Positions 9,675-18,657 of a stretch of DNA of 64,000 nt are shown in pieces. Below the pieces are notes generated by a model, which saw nothing but the letters and a program-made list of their open reading frames with translations, did no database searches and was not told the origin of the DNA. Each line of letters begins with the position of its first letter. Position 1 is the stretch's first letter. Where the stretch lies: positions 16,091 through 80,090 of the forward strand of contig JAFGEP010000097.1 of the NCBI GenBank assembly GCA_016931535.1, written 5' to 3'. The stretch comes from Bradymonadales bacterium. Lineage in GTDB: Bacteria > Myxococcota_A > Bradymonadia > JAFGEP01. The position numbers and the translations under genes were made by a program.

Positions 9675-10559
9675 TCAATCGAAGGGGGTCAGGATCTCGT
9701 AGCCGGAGGGGGTGACCAGCACGGTCTGCTCGAACTGTGCCGACAACGAGCCATCCATGGTGACGGCTGTCCAGCCGTCGTCCAGGACCTTCAGCTCGTA
9801 GGTGCCCAGGTTGATCATCGGCTCGATGGTGAACACCATGCCGGCGACCAAGGTCAGGCCCTGTCCCTTGCGGCCGTAGTGGGGGATCTGCGGCGGCTCG
9901 TGGAAATCCAGGCCCACCCCGTGGCCGACAAAATCCCTGACCACCGAGCATCCCTGCTGTTCGGCGTAGCTCTGGATAGCCCAGCCGATGTCGCCGGTGG
10001 TGGCACCCGGCCGGACCTGCTGGACTCCAAGGCTCAGACAGCGTCGGGCGACCCGGACGATGGTGGTGGCCTGAGGTCCAGGCTGACCGACGAAAAAGGT
10101 CTTGCTGGCATCGGCGTAGAACCCGTTCAGGATGGGGGTGACATCCACATTGACGATGTCCCCCTCCTGAAGCCTCCGGCTCGAGGGGATGCCATGGCAG
10201 ATGACCTCGTTGATCGACACGCATACGCTTTTGGGGAAGCCCTCGTAGTTCAGCGGCGCACAAACCCCACCATGGCTGGCGGTGAGCTCGGCGACGAAGC
10301 GATCGATCTCCTCGGTCGCCAGTCCGGGCCGTATGAGCGCCTCCACCCGGTCCAAAGTCTCGATGGCCAGCCGGCCGGCCGTGCGGATCCCCTCGATCTC
10401 CTCGGGCTTTTTGAGACGGATGCGGTAGCGCTGGAAGTAGAGCTCCCGGACATCGACGATCTGGTCGGGCGGCTTACCCAGGCAGCATTTCTTGTACTTC
10501 AGGCCGCTCCCGCAGGGGCAGGGGTCGTTGCGGCCGATCCTGAGCTTGGGGAAAGGCAT
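9675..10559 (-). CDS. map: type I methionine aminopeptidase with SEC-C zinc motif
   Basis: 294 residues. The N-terminus carries a SEC-C type zinc ribbon, [17 protein letters not shown] (C14, C16, C25, C26), joined to a full type I methionine aminopeptidase (class Ic layout). Metal ligands can be seen in [18 protein letters not shown] (two Asp), HGVGLDFHE (His), FTIEPMI (Glu) and the terminal EQTVLV (Glu). The enzyme removes initiator methionine from nascent proteins; the zinc ribbon is thought to aid ribosome association. The start codon abuts the stop of the upstream gene (10560-10562), so the two are probably co-transcribed. Confidence 0.96.
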   Translation of the reverse strand: MPFPKLRIGRNDPCPCGSGLKYKKCCLGKPPDQIVDVRELYFQRYRIRLKKPEEIEGIRTAGRLAIETLDRVEALIRPGLATEEIDRFVAELTASHGGVCAPLNYEGFPKSVCVSINEVICHGIPSSRRLQEGDIVNVDVTPILNGFYADASKTFFVGQPGPQATTIVRVARRCLSLGVQQVRPGATTGDIGWAIQSYAEQQGCSVVRDFVGHGVGLDFHEPPQIPHYGRKGQGLTLVAGMVFTIEPMINLGTYELKVLDDGWTAVTMDGSLSAQFEQTVLVTPSGYEILTPFD

Positions 10560-11087
10560 CTACGTTCCATCGACCAGTTGGTCGTCCGGTGTATCGGGGA
10601 GCTCGTCGGCGAACCCCTTCCACACCCGGACATCCTCGGGCATCCGGAAGATGGAGACCCAGGCCCGGGCCTTCTCGGGTAGCTCCTCCGGCAGCTCGAT
10701 TTGGTAGTAGGCAGCGTGCAGCTCCGCCAGCTGCTGGCCGATCCAGGCTACCCGCCGGCGCACCGCGGCGATATCCGGCTCGTTGAAGGAAACGCTGTTC
10801 TCCTCGTCGCAATCGCCCAGGGCCTCGCACTCCAACAGTTGACCCTGCTCATCGAGGTACTCGTGGACGTAGTAGACCAGGAAGGAGGCCTCGGCGGCGC
10901 TGTTCTCTCCTGCTGCCCATCTTCGCAAGGCGGTGGCCAGGTTGGCGGCGTCATTTCTGGACAGGTTGGCCAGCGGCTGCTCGTTCAGGAAAAGGACCAG
11001 CTCCGGTGCTTCCACCGAGTCATCCACGCGAAATCCAAGCTCCCCCTGCTCGTCACACCAGATCCAATCATCCATGTCGGTTCCCAT
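10560..11087 (-). CDS. hypothetical acidic protein upstream of map
   Basis: 175 residues, strongly acidic and soluble, with no recognised domain. It begins near MGTDMDDWIWCDEQGELGF, where two in-frame ATG codons four residues apart make the exact start uncertain. The middle is a helical segment (SFLVYYVHEYLDEQGQLLE). Its stop codon directly abuts the map start, suggesting translational coupling. Coding style matches its neighbours, so I consider it a real gene of unknown role. Confidence 0.75.
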   Translation of the reverse strand: MGTDMDDWIWCDEQGELGFRVDDSVEAPELVLFLNEQPLANLSRNDAANLATALRRWAAGENSAAEASFLVYYVHEYLDEQGQLLECEALGDCDEENSVSFNEPDIAAVRRRVAWIGQQLAELHAAYYQIELPEELPEKARAWVSIFRMPEDVRVWKGFADELPDTPDDQLVDGT

Positions 11088-11156
11088 CCGTTTGGCGTTC
11101 TCTTGGTGCCGCTCGCAACCCCCGCCCTCGGCCTTAGCTGGCCAGCCAGGGGAGGG

Positions 11157-12119
11157 TCACAGCTCCCCGCGGCGATGCCGAGCTCCCAGGACGGCCAGCA
11201 TATCCGCGGTCATCCGGGGTAGATCGTACTCGGGGCTCCATCCCCATTCCTGTCGGGCACAGCTGTCGTCCATCTTGTTGGGCCAGCTTTCGGCGATCGC
11301 CTGCCGCACCGGATCGACCTGGAAATCCATGGTGAGCTCGGGAATGTGCCTCTTGATCTCGGCGAACACATGCTCGGGGGCGAAGCTCATGGCGGTGACG
11401 TTGAAGGCGTTGCGGTGCACCAGGCGAGAGGCGTCCGCTTCCATCAGGTCGATGGCCGCCTTGAGGGCGTCTGGCATGTACATCATGTCCAGGTAGGTGC
11501 CTTCCTTGAGGTAGCAGGTGTAGCGCTGGTGCTTGATGGCCTCGTAGAAGATCTCCACGGCGTAGTCGGTGGTTCCTCCCCCTGGTGGGGTGACGTTGGA
11601 GATGATGCCGGGAAAACGAACCCCCCGGATGTCCACGCCAAACCGCTTGCAGTAGTAGTCGCACAGGAGCTCTCCGGCGACCTTGGTCACCCCGTACATG
11701 GTGTTGGGCCGCTGGATGGTGTCCTGGGGGGTGTTGTCCAGCGGCGTGCTGAGGCCAAAGGCGCCGATGGAGCTGGGGACGAACACGGCGCAGTGGTGCT
11801 CGCGAGCGATCTCCAGGACATGGTACAGACCGTTGATGTTCACGTTCCAGGCCAGCGAGGGCTTCGCCTCGCCCACAGCCGAGAGGATAGCCGCCAGGTG
11901 GTAGATGACATCGATACGGTACCTCCCGACCACCTCGGCCACAGGTGCCGGATCGGTACAATCCACCCATTCGAAGGGGCCCGAATCCCTCAGCGCCGCA
12001 CTGGGAGGAGTCTTGCGCCCGCTGGCCACCACGTTGTCGGCGCCGTATCGATCCCTCAGCGTCATCGTCAACTCCGATCCGATCTGACCAACCGCTCCTG
12101 TCACCAGAATTCGCTTCAT
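11157..12119 (-). CDS. tdh: SDR-type L-threonine 3-dehydrogenase / NAD-dependent epimerase
   Basis: 320 residues of the extended SDR family. ILVTGAVGQIGSEL at residues 3-16 is the NAD-binding glycine motif, PSSIGAFG holds the catalytic serine region, and YGVTKVAGE supplies the catalytic Tyr and Lys. The segment GTYLDMMYMPDALKAAIDLM is characteristic of the GalE-like L-threonine dehydrogenases, which oxidise threonine to 2-amino-3-ketobutyrate using NAD. The partner gene kbl (2-amino-3-ketobutyrate CoA ligase) is not adjacent. The ATG at 12117-12119 gives the standard length; a longer frame upstream is unlikely. Confidence 0.85.
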   Translation of the reverse strand: MKRILVTGAVGQIGSELTMTLRDRYGADNVVASGRKTPPSAALRDSGPFEWVDCTDPAPVAEVVGRYRIDVIYHLAAILSAVGEAKPSLAWNVNINGLYHVLEIAREHHCAVFVPSSIGAFGLSTPLDNTPQDTIQRPNTMYGVTKVAGELLCDYYCKRFGVDIRGVRFPGIISNVTPPGGGTTDYAVEIFYEAIKHQRYTCYLKEGTYLDMMYMPDALKAAIDLMEADASRLVHRNAFNVTAMSFAPEHVFAEIKRHIPELTMDFQVDPVRQAIAESWPNKMDDSCARQEWGWSPEYDLPRMTADMLAVLGARHRRGEL

Positions 12120-12283
12120 CCACACCCTCCGCGATTGTAGGGATTGGTTTGGGCTATCTGCCAAAAGCCCGGGACCAGGCCACCAACATCCACCCCGGCA
12201 GGCCTCCGACGGCCGGGAGCATTCCATTGCCCCGGGGGATTGTCAATGGAATCACGGCTCGGACATTCAACCAACGAGCCAGA

Positions 12284-13870
12284 TCAGAAGCCGAAGGTGG
12301 GGATGTGGAACACGGCGCTGGCCTGGTCGGGCGTATCCTGGGAGTCGTCGACCTGAGCCATGAAGAAGAAACCGTTCAGGGTGATGTCGGTCAGCGGGAT
12401 GGTCAGGCTGACCACCTGGTCGGTGGAGGTGACCGTTCCGCTCAAGGTGCCGTCCTCCTGCAGGGTCAGCCCCTCGGGGATGCCAGCCTGGGGTATCAGA
12501 TAGCGGAGCATGTCGGTCATCTCGCTCTCGGTCCAATGGTAGGGACGAAGACCGCCCCGGGCCTGCAACTGGGTCTCATAGGGGATGGGGATGTCGGAGA
12601 TGATCGTCATCATCGGCAGCACGATGATCTTGGTGAGGTACAGGTTGTACTCCTGGTCCCCGATGATCTCGATCGGCGCGATATCCACCGTCAGGGTGAG
12701 CTCCTTGTCGGCCCAGCCGGGCGGCATGGCGCTATCGAACACCCGGTAGGTGGCGACGAACTCGCCGATCTCGGTGGGGATGCCCGTCAAGCCGCCGGCG
12801 GAGGTCAGCAGGATGCCGTCGGGCAGCACCCCGGAGGCCACCATCCAGGCGTAGGGGGTGCTCCCTCCCAGCGCCTCCAGCCGCGCCGAGTACTCCATCC
12901 CCTCCTGGGCATGGGGCAGCTGATCGGTGGTGACGAGCAGCCCCGGCGTATGGACCTCGATCGACAGGGTCTTCCCGGCGATCGCCGACTGGGCATCGGT
13001 AACCCGGACCGAGAACTCGAACTCTCCTCCGGCCGTGGGAGTTCCGGAGATCTGTCCGGAATTGGCCAGAGACAGGCCGTCAGGGAGGTCGCCGCCGGTC
13101 ATGTCCCACACGTAAGGCACCTCACCCCCCGTCGCCTCGAGCGAAACCGTGTAGAGCTGATCGACCATCCCATCGGGCAGCGCACCGGTCAGGATGGAGA
13201 GGTTCAGCGACTGGCAGATGCCCCCCTCGCAGATCTGATCGGCGTCGCACTCGATGTCGCGGATGCACTCGACGCACTCGCCCTGGTAACAGGTCCAGCC
13301 CTCGGGGCACAGCTCCTCGTCCCAGGTCGAGCCGTCCTGTTGGCAGATGAAGACGCGGTCGGTGCCGCACATCCGATCGCCCGGGGTACAGCTATCGGGG
13401 ACACAGACTCCGCTGGTACAGGTTTCTCCCTCTCCGCAGGGCTGAGGTTCGGACCAGCCGCTGCCGTCGGCGCTGCAGGTGATGATGGCATTGTCCTCGC
13501 AGGTTCGCTCCCCTGGCTCACATTCGACCACCACGCATTCACCCTGTACGCACACCTCGTCGGGCCGGCACCGCTCCACCATCCAGGCGTTGCCTCCAGG
13601 CAAACAGGTAGCCAGCTTGCCCTCCCAGCACATGGTGGTCCCCTCCTCGCAAGGCACCGGCAGAAGGTCCGCCGGCTCCTGGTCTCCCATGTCGCCGGCC
13701 CCATCGGGCGAGGTCATGTCCTGGTCGCCAGAGCCGACCGTGTCCTCTCCACAGGAACCGACCGCAACGGAGAGAGACATCAGCAGCAAGGCCGCCAGAA
13801 ATGTGGCGATCCGCGAAGTGCTTCCAGGGGCGGGGGTACCCGCGCAGGTAACAAGGTAGGGTGCAGCCAT
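12284..13870 (-). CDS. exported lipoprotein with Cys-rich modules and Ig-like repeats
   Basis: 528 residues. A long signal segment ends in the lipobox VGSC with lipidation cysteine C40. After an Asp/Gly-rich linker (residues 41-68) come four cysteine-rich modules of the type CxPGERTCEDNAIITC, ending with a C-x5-DQICEGGICQ module, similar to those in Myxococcota surface lipoproteins. Residues from about 216 onward form three putative Ig-like (He_PIG) repeats, recognised by phrases such as ATGGEVPYVW, LPDGLSL and SGTPTAGGEFEF. It is probably an outer-membrane surface protein. It is divergently transcribed from the LemA-like gene. Function is unknown. Confidence 0.88.
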   Translation of the reverse strand: MAAPYLVTCAGTPAPGSTSRIATFLAALLLMSLSVAVGSCGEDTVGSGDQDMTSPDGAGDMGDQEPADLLPVPCEEGTTMCWEGKLATCLPGGNAWMVERCRPDEVCVQGECVVVECEPGERTCEDNAIITCSADGSGWSEPQPCGEGETCTSGVCVPDSCTPGDRMCGTDRVFICQQDGSTWDEELCPEGWTCYQGECVECIRDIECDADQICEGGICQSLNLSILTGALPDGMVDQLYTVSLEATGGEVPYVWDMTGGDLPDGLSLANSGQISGTPTAGGEFEFSVRVTDAQSAIAGKTLSIEVHTPGLLVTTDQLPHAQEGMEYSARLEALGGSTPYAWMVASGVLPDGILLTSAGGLTGIPTEIGEFVATYRVFDSAMPPGWADKELTLTVDIAPIEIIGDQEYNLYLTKIIVLPMMTIISDIPIPYETQLQARGGLRPYHWTESEMTDMLRYLIPQAGIPEGLTLQEDGTLSGTVTSTDQVVSLTIPLTDITLNGFFFMAQVDDSQDTPDQASAVFHIPTFGF

Positions 13871-14010
13871 CGTTCTTCTCCAGGGAGAGGTCCGTCCAGA
13901 CGCCGTGCATTGATTGGTAGTCGGAGCGGTCTGGCGATGTCAAGGGTCACCCGGTATGATACGGCACCAGTGCAAACCCGTGCGCAACTACCAGCAGGGG
14001 AGTCCAGCCG

Positions 14011-14619
14011 ATGACCAGATTGAAGGAACAGATCGCCACCCGGACGGTCAACGTCGAGGATGTGGACGACATCATCGGGGTCGCGGCGGAGTTGATGCAG
14101 GCTGACGAACAGACCCTGACCCTCCAGGAGCTGGAGGAGGTGGGGCACGAGCTGGACATTCCCGCCGAGTACATCGACCGGGCCATCCAGACCCTCAAGC
14201 AGCGAAGGGAGAACGAGGCCAGAGCCCGGACGCTGGCGGTGGCCAGACGGCGCAAGGTCCGGCTGGCTGCGGTGGTGGTGTCCATCGTCCTGGTTTTTTT
14301 GCTCGCCATCCTGGCCTTCATCGGTCAGGCCAATCTCCGCTCGTCCCTGGCCGAGGTCGAGCTGAAGCAGGCCCAGGTCCGTTCCGTGATGCAGCGCCAG
14401 CTGGAGGTACAGGCCCGCTACCAGGACCTTCCTGCCACCCCCGACAGAGACGCCGAGCTGTCCGGCGCGCAGAACCGGGTCTACGTGGAACGGCAGCGCT
14501 ACGATCAAGCGGCCACATCCTACAACGAATCGGCCGGTGGATTGTTGGGAGGCCTGTGGACCACCCTCTTCCGGCTGCCGGACCGGGTACCCCTCTCCGG
14601 GGAGATAGACGAGTGGTGA
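14011..14619 (+). CDS. small membrane protein with LemA-like C-terminal segment
   Basis: 202 residues. The N-terminal 80 residues are acidic and helical (VAAELMQADEQTLTLQELEE), then basic (RARTLAVARRRKVR). A single membrane helix spans about residues 84-106, followed by a periplasmic helical segment. Within this, NRVYVERQRYDQAATSYN matches the conserved end of LemA proteins (NRIAVERRRYNEAVREYN type). The rest of the LemA four-helix domain is shortened. Co-occurrence with a downstream TPM-domain gene mirrors the common lemA-ygcG pairing, which supports the reading. Function is unknown; such pairs are tied to envelope maintenance. Confidence 0.78.
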   Translation: MTRLKEQIATRTVNVEDVDDIIGVAAELMQADEQTLTLQELEEVGHELDIPAEYIDRAIQTLKQRRENEARARTLAVARRRKVRLAAVVVSIVLVFLLAILAFIGQANLRSSLAEVELKQAQVRSVMQRQLEVQARYQDLPATPDRDAELSGAQNRVYVERQRYDQAATSYNESAGGLLGGLWTTLFRLPDRVPLSGEIDEW

Positions 14620-14746
14620 CGATCTGTTGCGCCTTCGATCCGATGGCAATCGGCTCCTGGGCGGTGGCCGGAGCGCATCCCATCCCAACCTGCGATCGGC
14701 GAGCGAATGAGGCCGCGGGCTGCTCCCGACAAGAGGGGAGGATGCC

Positions 14747-15388
14747 ATGAGAACAGCCGTTTCCCTGGGCTTGGTCGTTGTCGCTCTGCTGGCGGCCATC
14801 GCAGTGGTTGGCCTGCCGACCATCGACCGCCCGGTCGTGGATGAGGCCGGGGTCCTCACCGACGAGGAGGAGGAGAGGATCACAGCCGCCATCATCGACC
14901 ACAGGCGATCGACCGGCGTGCAGATCGCCGTGGTGCTGGTGCCAAGCACGCTGCCCCAGCCCATCGAGGATCTGGCCCTCGAGCTGGCAGAATCCTGGGA
15001 CGGGGGCAGTCGCGGCCAGGATGACGGCATCCTGTTCCTGCTGGCCGTGCAGGACCAGCAGGTGCGCCTGGAGCTGGGGTACGGCATCGAACCCTACATC
15101 CCGGACGCCGAAGCGCGCCGTATCCTGGAGAGCGGGCGGGACGCCTTTCGAGCAGGCGAACATGGCCCCGGGGTGCTCCGGGTCGTCGAAGGGATCATCG
15201 CCCGGACGGCAGAGATCCGGCCGGCGGAACGGTCCGACTCCACTTCCGGATCGGGCTTTCGGACAAAATACCTGGTCATCGCGGTGCTCGGCGTGGGGAT
15301 CGGACTTCTGCTGTGGCATCTGGCAAGGAGAAAGGCTGGGCAGCGGAACCACCCCGACCGGACACCCCCCAGGGGCGATTCACCATAG
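14747..15388 (+). CDS. TPM-domain (YgcG/Psb32-like) membrane protein
   Basis: 213 residues. A signal or anchor helix at residues 4-22 leads into a TPM domain (about 30-140): VDEAGVLTDEEEERITAAI, TGVQIAVVLVP, DDGILFLLAVQDQQVRLELG and YGIEPYIPDAEARRIL. A C-terminal membrane helix (about residues 172-190) and a basic tail follow. The TPM fold is seen in photosystem repair proteins and bacterial envelope proteins. It follows the LemA-like gene by 127 bases on the same strand. The preceding GAGGGGAGG gives a strong ribosome site for the ATG at 14747. Confidence 0.9.
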   Translation: MRTAVSLGLVVVALLAAIAVVGLPTIDRPVVDEAGVLTDEEEERITAAIIDHRRSTGVQIAVVLVPSTLPQPIEDLALELAESWDGGSRGQDDGILFLLAVQDQQVRLELGYGIEPYIPDAEARRILESGRDAFRAGEHGPGVLRVVEGIIARTAEIRPAERSDSTSGSGFRTKYLVIAVLGVGIGLLLWHLARRKAGQRNHPDRTPPRGDSP

Positions 15389-15642
15389 CGAAGGGGAAAT
15401 GATGGGTTGCGGTGTCGTGAAGACACCAGGCATAAAAGGGGATCGAGACAGCGAAGGCGCCGCCACACAGGCCCCACTGGTCCAAAATCCCATGACTCGT
15501 TACACTAACATCAATTGGTTGTGGTCGGTTCCCGGCGGACGGGTGGATGGGTTTTGAATCACCCGGGGCGAACGGGCAAACAGAATGGTCCGTGTATCAT
15601 TGTACCGATAGCCTAATGACCCAAGAGCGACGGAGAGGTCTC

Positions 15643-18600
15643 ATGCACATCCGAAGGACAGCAGCAGCATTTTTCGTGTGGGCTCTGGCGATCGGCGCAA
15701 GTTGTGCCCAGAACCAACCCCCCGGGATGCCAGGACCAGGTGACTCCGATGGATGGCTCGACCTGGGGGGAGATGCCCAGGCAGACCTCGGGCCGGACAG
15801 CTCGACAGAGAGCGATCGGGGAGACCTGGTCGACCACGATCTGGGGGAGATGCTGGATATCGGTGAGATCTGCATCTCCGACGAGGAGTGCGCCTCCGGC
15901 CTGTGCCTGTTCATCGAGGCGGGCATCGAAGAGGGGCTGTGCACCTGGTTCTGCTCCACCGCCTTCGATTGCCCGGAGGACTACGACTGCATCTACGTGC
16001 TCAACAGCGGGGTGGACATCGCCAAGCTGTGCGTTCCCACCACGCTCTGCATCGACCGCGACGAGGATGGATACGGCACCGGACCGGGATGCCTGGGCAG
16101 GGACTGTGACGACGAGAACGACCGGGTCAACGCGGGCCACGCAGAGATCTGTGATGGGCTGGACAACAACTGCAACGAGCTGGTCGACGACAACCCGACC
16201 GACGTGAACCAGCCGTGCGACACCGGCCTGGAGGGGGTTTGCGGCCAGGGGCGAACCGAGTGTGACCCCAACCGCGGGCTCCTCTACTGCGTCGCCGTCA
16301 ACGCCGCCTCCAGCGAGGTCTGCAACGGCGAGGACGACGACTGCGACAGCTTCACCGACGAGGACGAGGACGGCAATACCCTGAGCCAGACCTGCTACTC
16401 CGGGCCACCCGGCACCATGGGGGAGGGAGAATGCCTGCCGGGCATCCGCGTCTGCATCGAAGGCTATTACACCGATTGCCTCGACCAGGTGCTTCCCTAC
16501 CCGGAGGCCTGCGACGACAAGGACAACAACTGCGACGGCGATACCGACGAAGGCGACCCGGAGAGCGGGATCCGCTGCGACACCGGCCTGTTGGGGGTGT
16601 GCGCCGCTGGCGTCACCAGCTGTGAAGAGGGAGGGCTGGTCTGCAACCAGATCGTGGTGGCTGACGACGAGCGGTGCGATGGACTCGACAACAACTGCAA
16701 CGGGTACACCGACGAAGGCAACCCCGGGTCGGGAGCGGTCTGCGCCACCGGCCAACCGGGCATCTGCACGGAGGGGCGGACCACCTGCACGGCGGGGCGG
16801 CTGGAGTGCATCCGCGTCCACGATCCGCTTCCCAATGAGCTGTGCAACTACCTGGACGACAACTGCAACGGCGAGGTGGACGAGACCTTCAAGATCGACG
16901 GGCGCTACGCCCTGGACACCGCCTGCGGTAGCTGCCTCACCGACTGCACCGCCATCTACAACAAGCCGGCCGCTTATGGCGTGTGCACCGAAACCACCAC
17001 CCCCACCTGCGAGATGCGCTGCAACGGCGGGTACTTCAACCTGAACGGCATCCCGGACGACGGCTGCGAGTTCCACCTGGATCCGACCGCCATCTACGTC
17101 TCCAGGCAGGGCGCCGACAGCGATACCTGCGGCCTGGGACCGGTCGACACCGTCCCGTACGAAAACAGGCCCTGCCAGACCATCCAGCGCGGCTACCTGC
17201 GGGCCGACGACACCGACCGCACCCGGCTGATCGTGGCCGACGGCGAGTACGAGGAGACGGTCGAGCTGGCGGCCGGCATCCAGCTGTTGGGCGGGTATCG
17301 GCCCGATACCTGGGAGCGCCACCTCTCCACCACCGCCACCGTCATCCGCGGTCCCCAGGGCACCGGCCATCGCAAGGCGGTCATCGCCGACGGGATCCAC
17401 GCCCCCACCGTGTTCGAGGGGTTCACCGTCCAGGCGGCCAACGCCACCTCCTATGGGGCCAACTCCTACGGCGTCTACGTGCGCAACTCGGACGGCAACC
17501 TCTCCATCCGCAACAACAATATCCTGGCCGGCATGGGAGGACCGGGTCAACCCGGTGCGGACGGAATCTCGGGACAGATCGGCGCCAACGGCGGGAACGG
17601 GGCCGATGCTACCTATATTGGCGAGGATGATTGCGATGATGGGGATTTCTTTACCCCTCGTCGCGGAGCTGCAGGAATACGGGAGTGTCGCAATCCCGAA
17701 ACATGGCCTCCCGGTGTACCCATCACCACCACCTTCACCAACGGGGGGTACGGAGGTACCCCTGCGTGCACGACCCAAAATCAACAATCAGGCATTGGCG
17801 GTAATGGCAACTATCCCAATGATCCATGGGGCATCGGTGGACAGGGCGGATGGGGACATATCACCTATGACTCATGCTATCCTACCGCCGACAAGCTCGA
17901 GGTTGGATTGCCGGGTTATCCAGGCAAGGCTGCCACTGATGGAGTGGGTGGTGCCGGATGCCAGGCCAGTCAGGTCCTCGGTGCAATAGTGAGTGAGGAA
18001 TGGCAGGGTCACCATGGCGCTTTAGGAAGTCACGGTTCCCATGGCCGAGGCGGCGGCGGAGGGGGGAGCGGCGGCGGTCAATGGGTGTATTATCAATCCA
18101 CTTACGACATACCCGGAGGAGGAGGAGGAGGAGGTAGCGGTGGCTGTGCCGGGGAAATGGGTGGATATGGCGAGCCGGGCGGTGCCAGCTTCGGTATCTT
18201 CCTCTACTTCCCCACCGATCCGACCCTGCCCGGTCACATCCCTCAGGTCACCGGCAACAAGATCATCCGCAACTACGGCGGCAACGGGGGCGATGGGGGC
18301 AACGGCGGCGCCGGCGGAGATGGCGGCGCGGCCGGGATGGGCGGCGATGTTTATGATGATGACATCACAGGCCCACTGTTTTGCGTCTTCGGGGGAGCCA
18401 TGGGAGGAGCCGGCTCCCGCGGGGGCCACGGCGGAGGCGGGGGCGGCGGCTGCGGCGGCCTCTCCTACGATATCTTTCTCTTCAACCGCAACAGCGTGGA
18501 CCACTCGGACCAGATCACCTCCAACACGTTTTCCATCGCGGCCGGCACCAACACCGGCGGCGCGGCAGGGAACGGAGGCAACTCCTCCAACACCTCGGTC

Positions 18601-18657
18601 GGGTTGGGCGGCAGCGGCCAGCCTGGCAGCTACGGCAACATCGGCATCGTCGAGTAG
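15643..18657 (+). CDS. large lipoprotein with MopE-like metal-binding motifs and Gly-rich tail
   Basis: 1004 residues. The ATG at 15643, preceded by GGAGAGG, gives a lipoprotein signal ending in IGASC. After an Asp-rich linker come cysteine modules and five copies of the MopE-type putative metal-binding motif, such as CDGLDNNCNELVDD, CDDKDNNCDGDTDEGD and CDGLDNNCNGYTDEGN. Next is a region with parallel-beta-helix character (ADGEYEETVELAAGIQLLGG, FEGFTVQAAN). The last third is rich in glycine runs such as GGNGGDGGNGGAGGDGG. It is probably displayed on the outer membrane, where it might bind metal ions. The stretch around 17610-18170 has visibly lower GC and different codon choice than its flanks. 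It overlaps the convergent radical SAM gene by 28 bases. Confidence 0.9.
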   Translation: MHIRRTAAAFFVWALAIGASCAQNQPPGMPGPGDSDGWLDLGGDAQADLGPDSSTESDRGDLVDHDLGEMLDIGEICISDEECASGLCLFIEAGIEEGLCTWFCSTAFDCPEDYDCIYVLNSGVDIAKLCVPTTLCIDRDEDGYGTGPGCLGRDCDDENDRVNAGHAEICDGLDNNCNELVDDNPTDVNQPCDTGLEGVCGQGRTECDPNRGLLYCVAVNAASSEVCNGEDDDCDSFTDEDEDGNTLSQTCYSGPPGTMGEGECLPGIRVCIEGYYTDCLDQVLPYPEACDDKDNNCDGDTDEGDPESGIRCDTGLLGVCAAGVTSCEEGGLVCNQIVVADDERCDGLDNNCNGYTDEGNPGSGAVCATGQPGICTEGRTTCTAGRLECIRVHDPLPNELCNYLDDNCNGEVDETFKIDGRYALDTACGSCLTDCTAIYNKPAAYGVCTETTTPTCEMRCNGGYFNLNGIPDDGCEFHLDPTAIYVSRQGADSDTCGLGPVDTVPYENRPCQTIQRGYLRADDTDRTRLIVADGEYEETVELAAGIQLLGGYRPDTWERHLSTTATVIRGPQGTGHRKAVIADGIHAPTVFEGFTVQAANATSYGANSYGVYVRNSDGNLSIRNNNILAGMGGPGQPGADGISGQIGANGGNGADATYIGEDDCDDGDFFTPRRGAAGIRECRNPETWPPGVPITTTFTNGGYGGTPACTTQNQQSGIGGNGNYPNDPWGIGGQGGWGHITYDSCYPTADKLEVGLPGYPGKAATDGVGGAGCQASQVLGAIVSEEWQGHHGALGSHGSHGRGGGGGGSGGGQWVYYQSTYDIPGGGGGGGSGGCAGEMGGYGEPGGASFGIFLYFPTDPTLPGHIPQVTGNKIIRNYGGNGGDGGNGGAGGDGGAAGMGGDVYDDDITGPLFCVFGGAMGGAGSRGGHGGGGGGGCGGLSYDIFLFNRNSVDHSDQITSNTFSIAAGTNTGGAAGNGGNSSNTSVGLGGSGQPGSYGNIGIVE

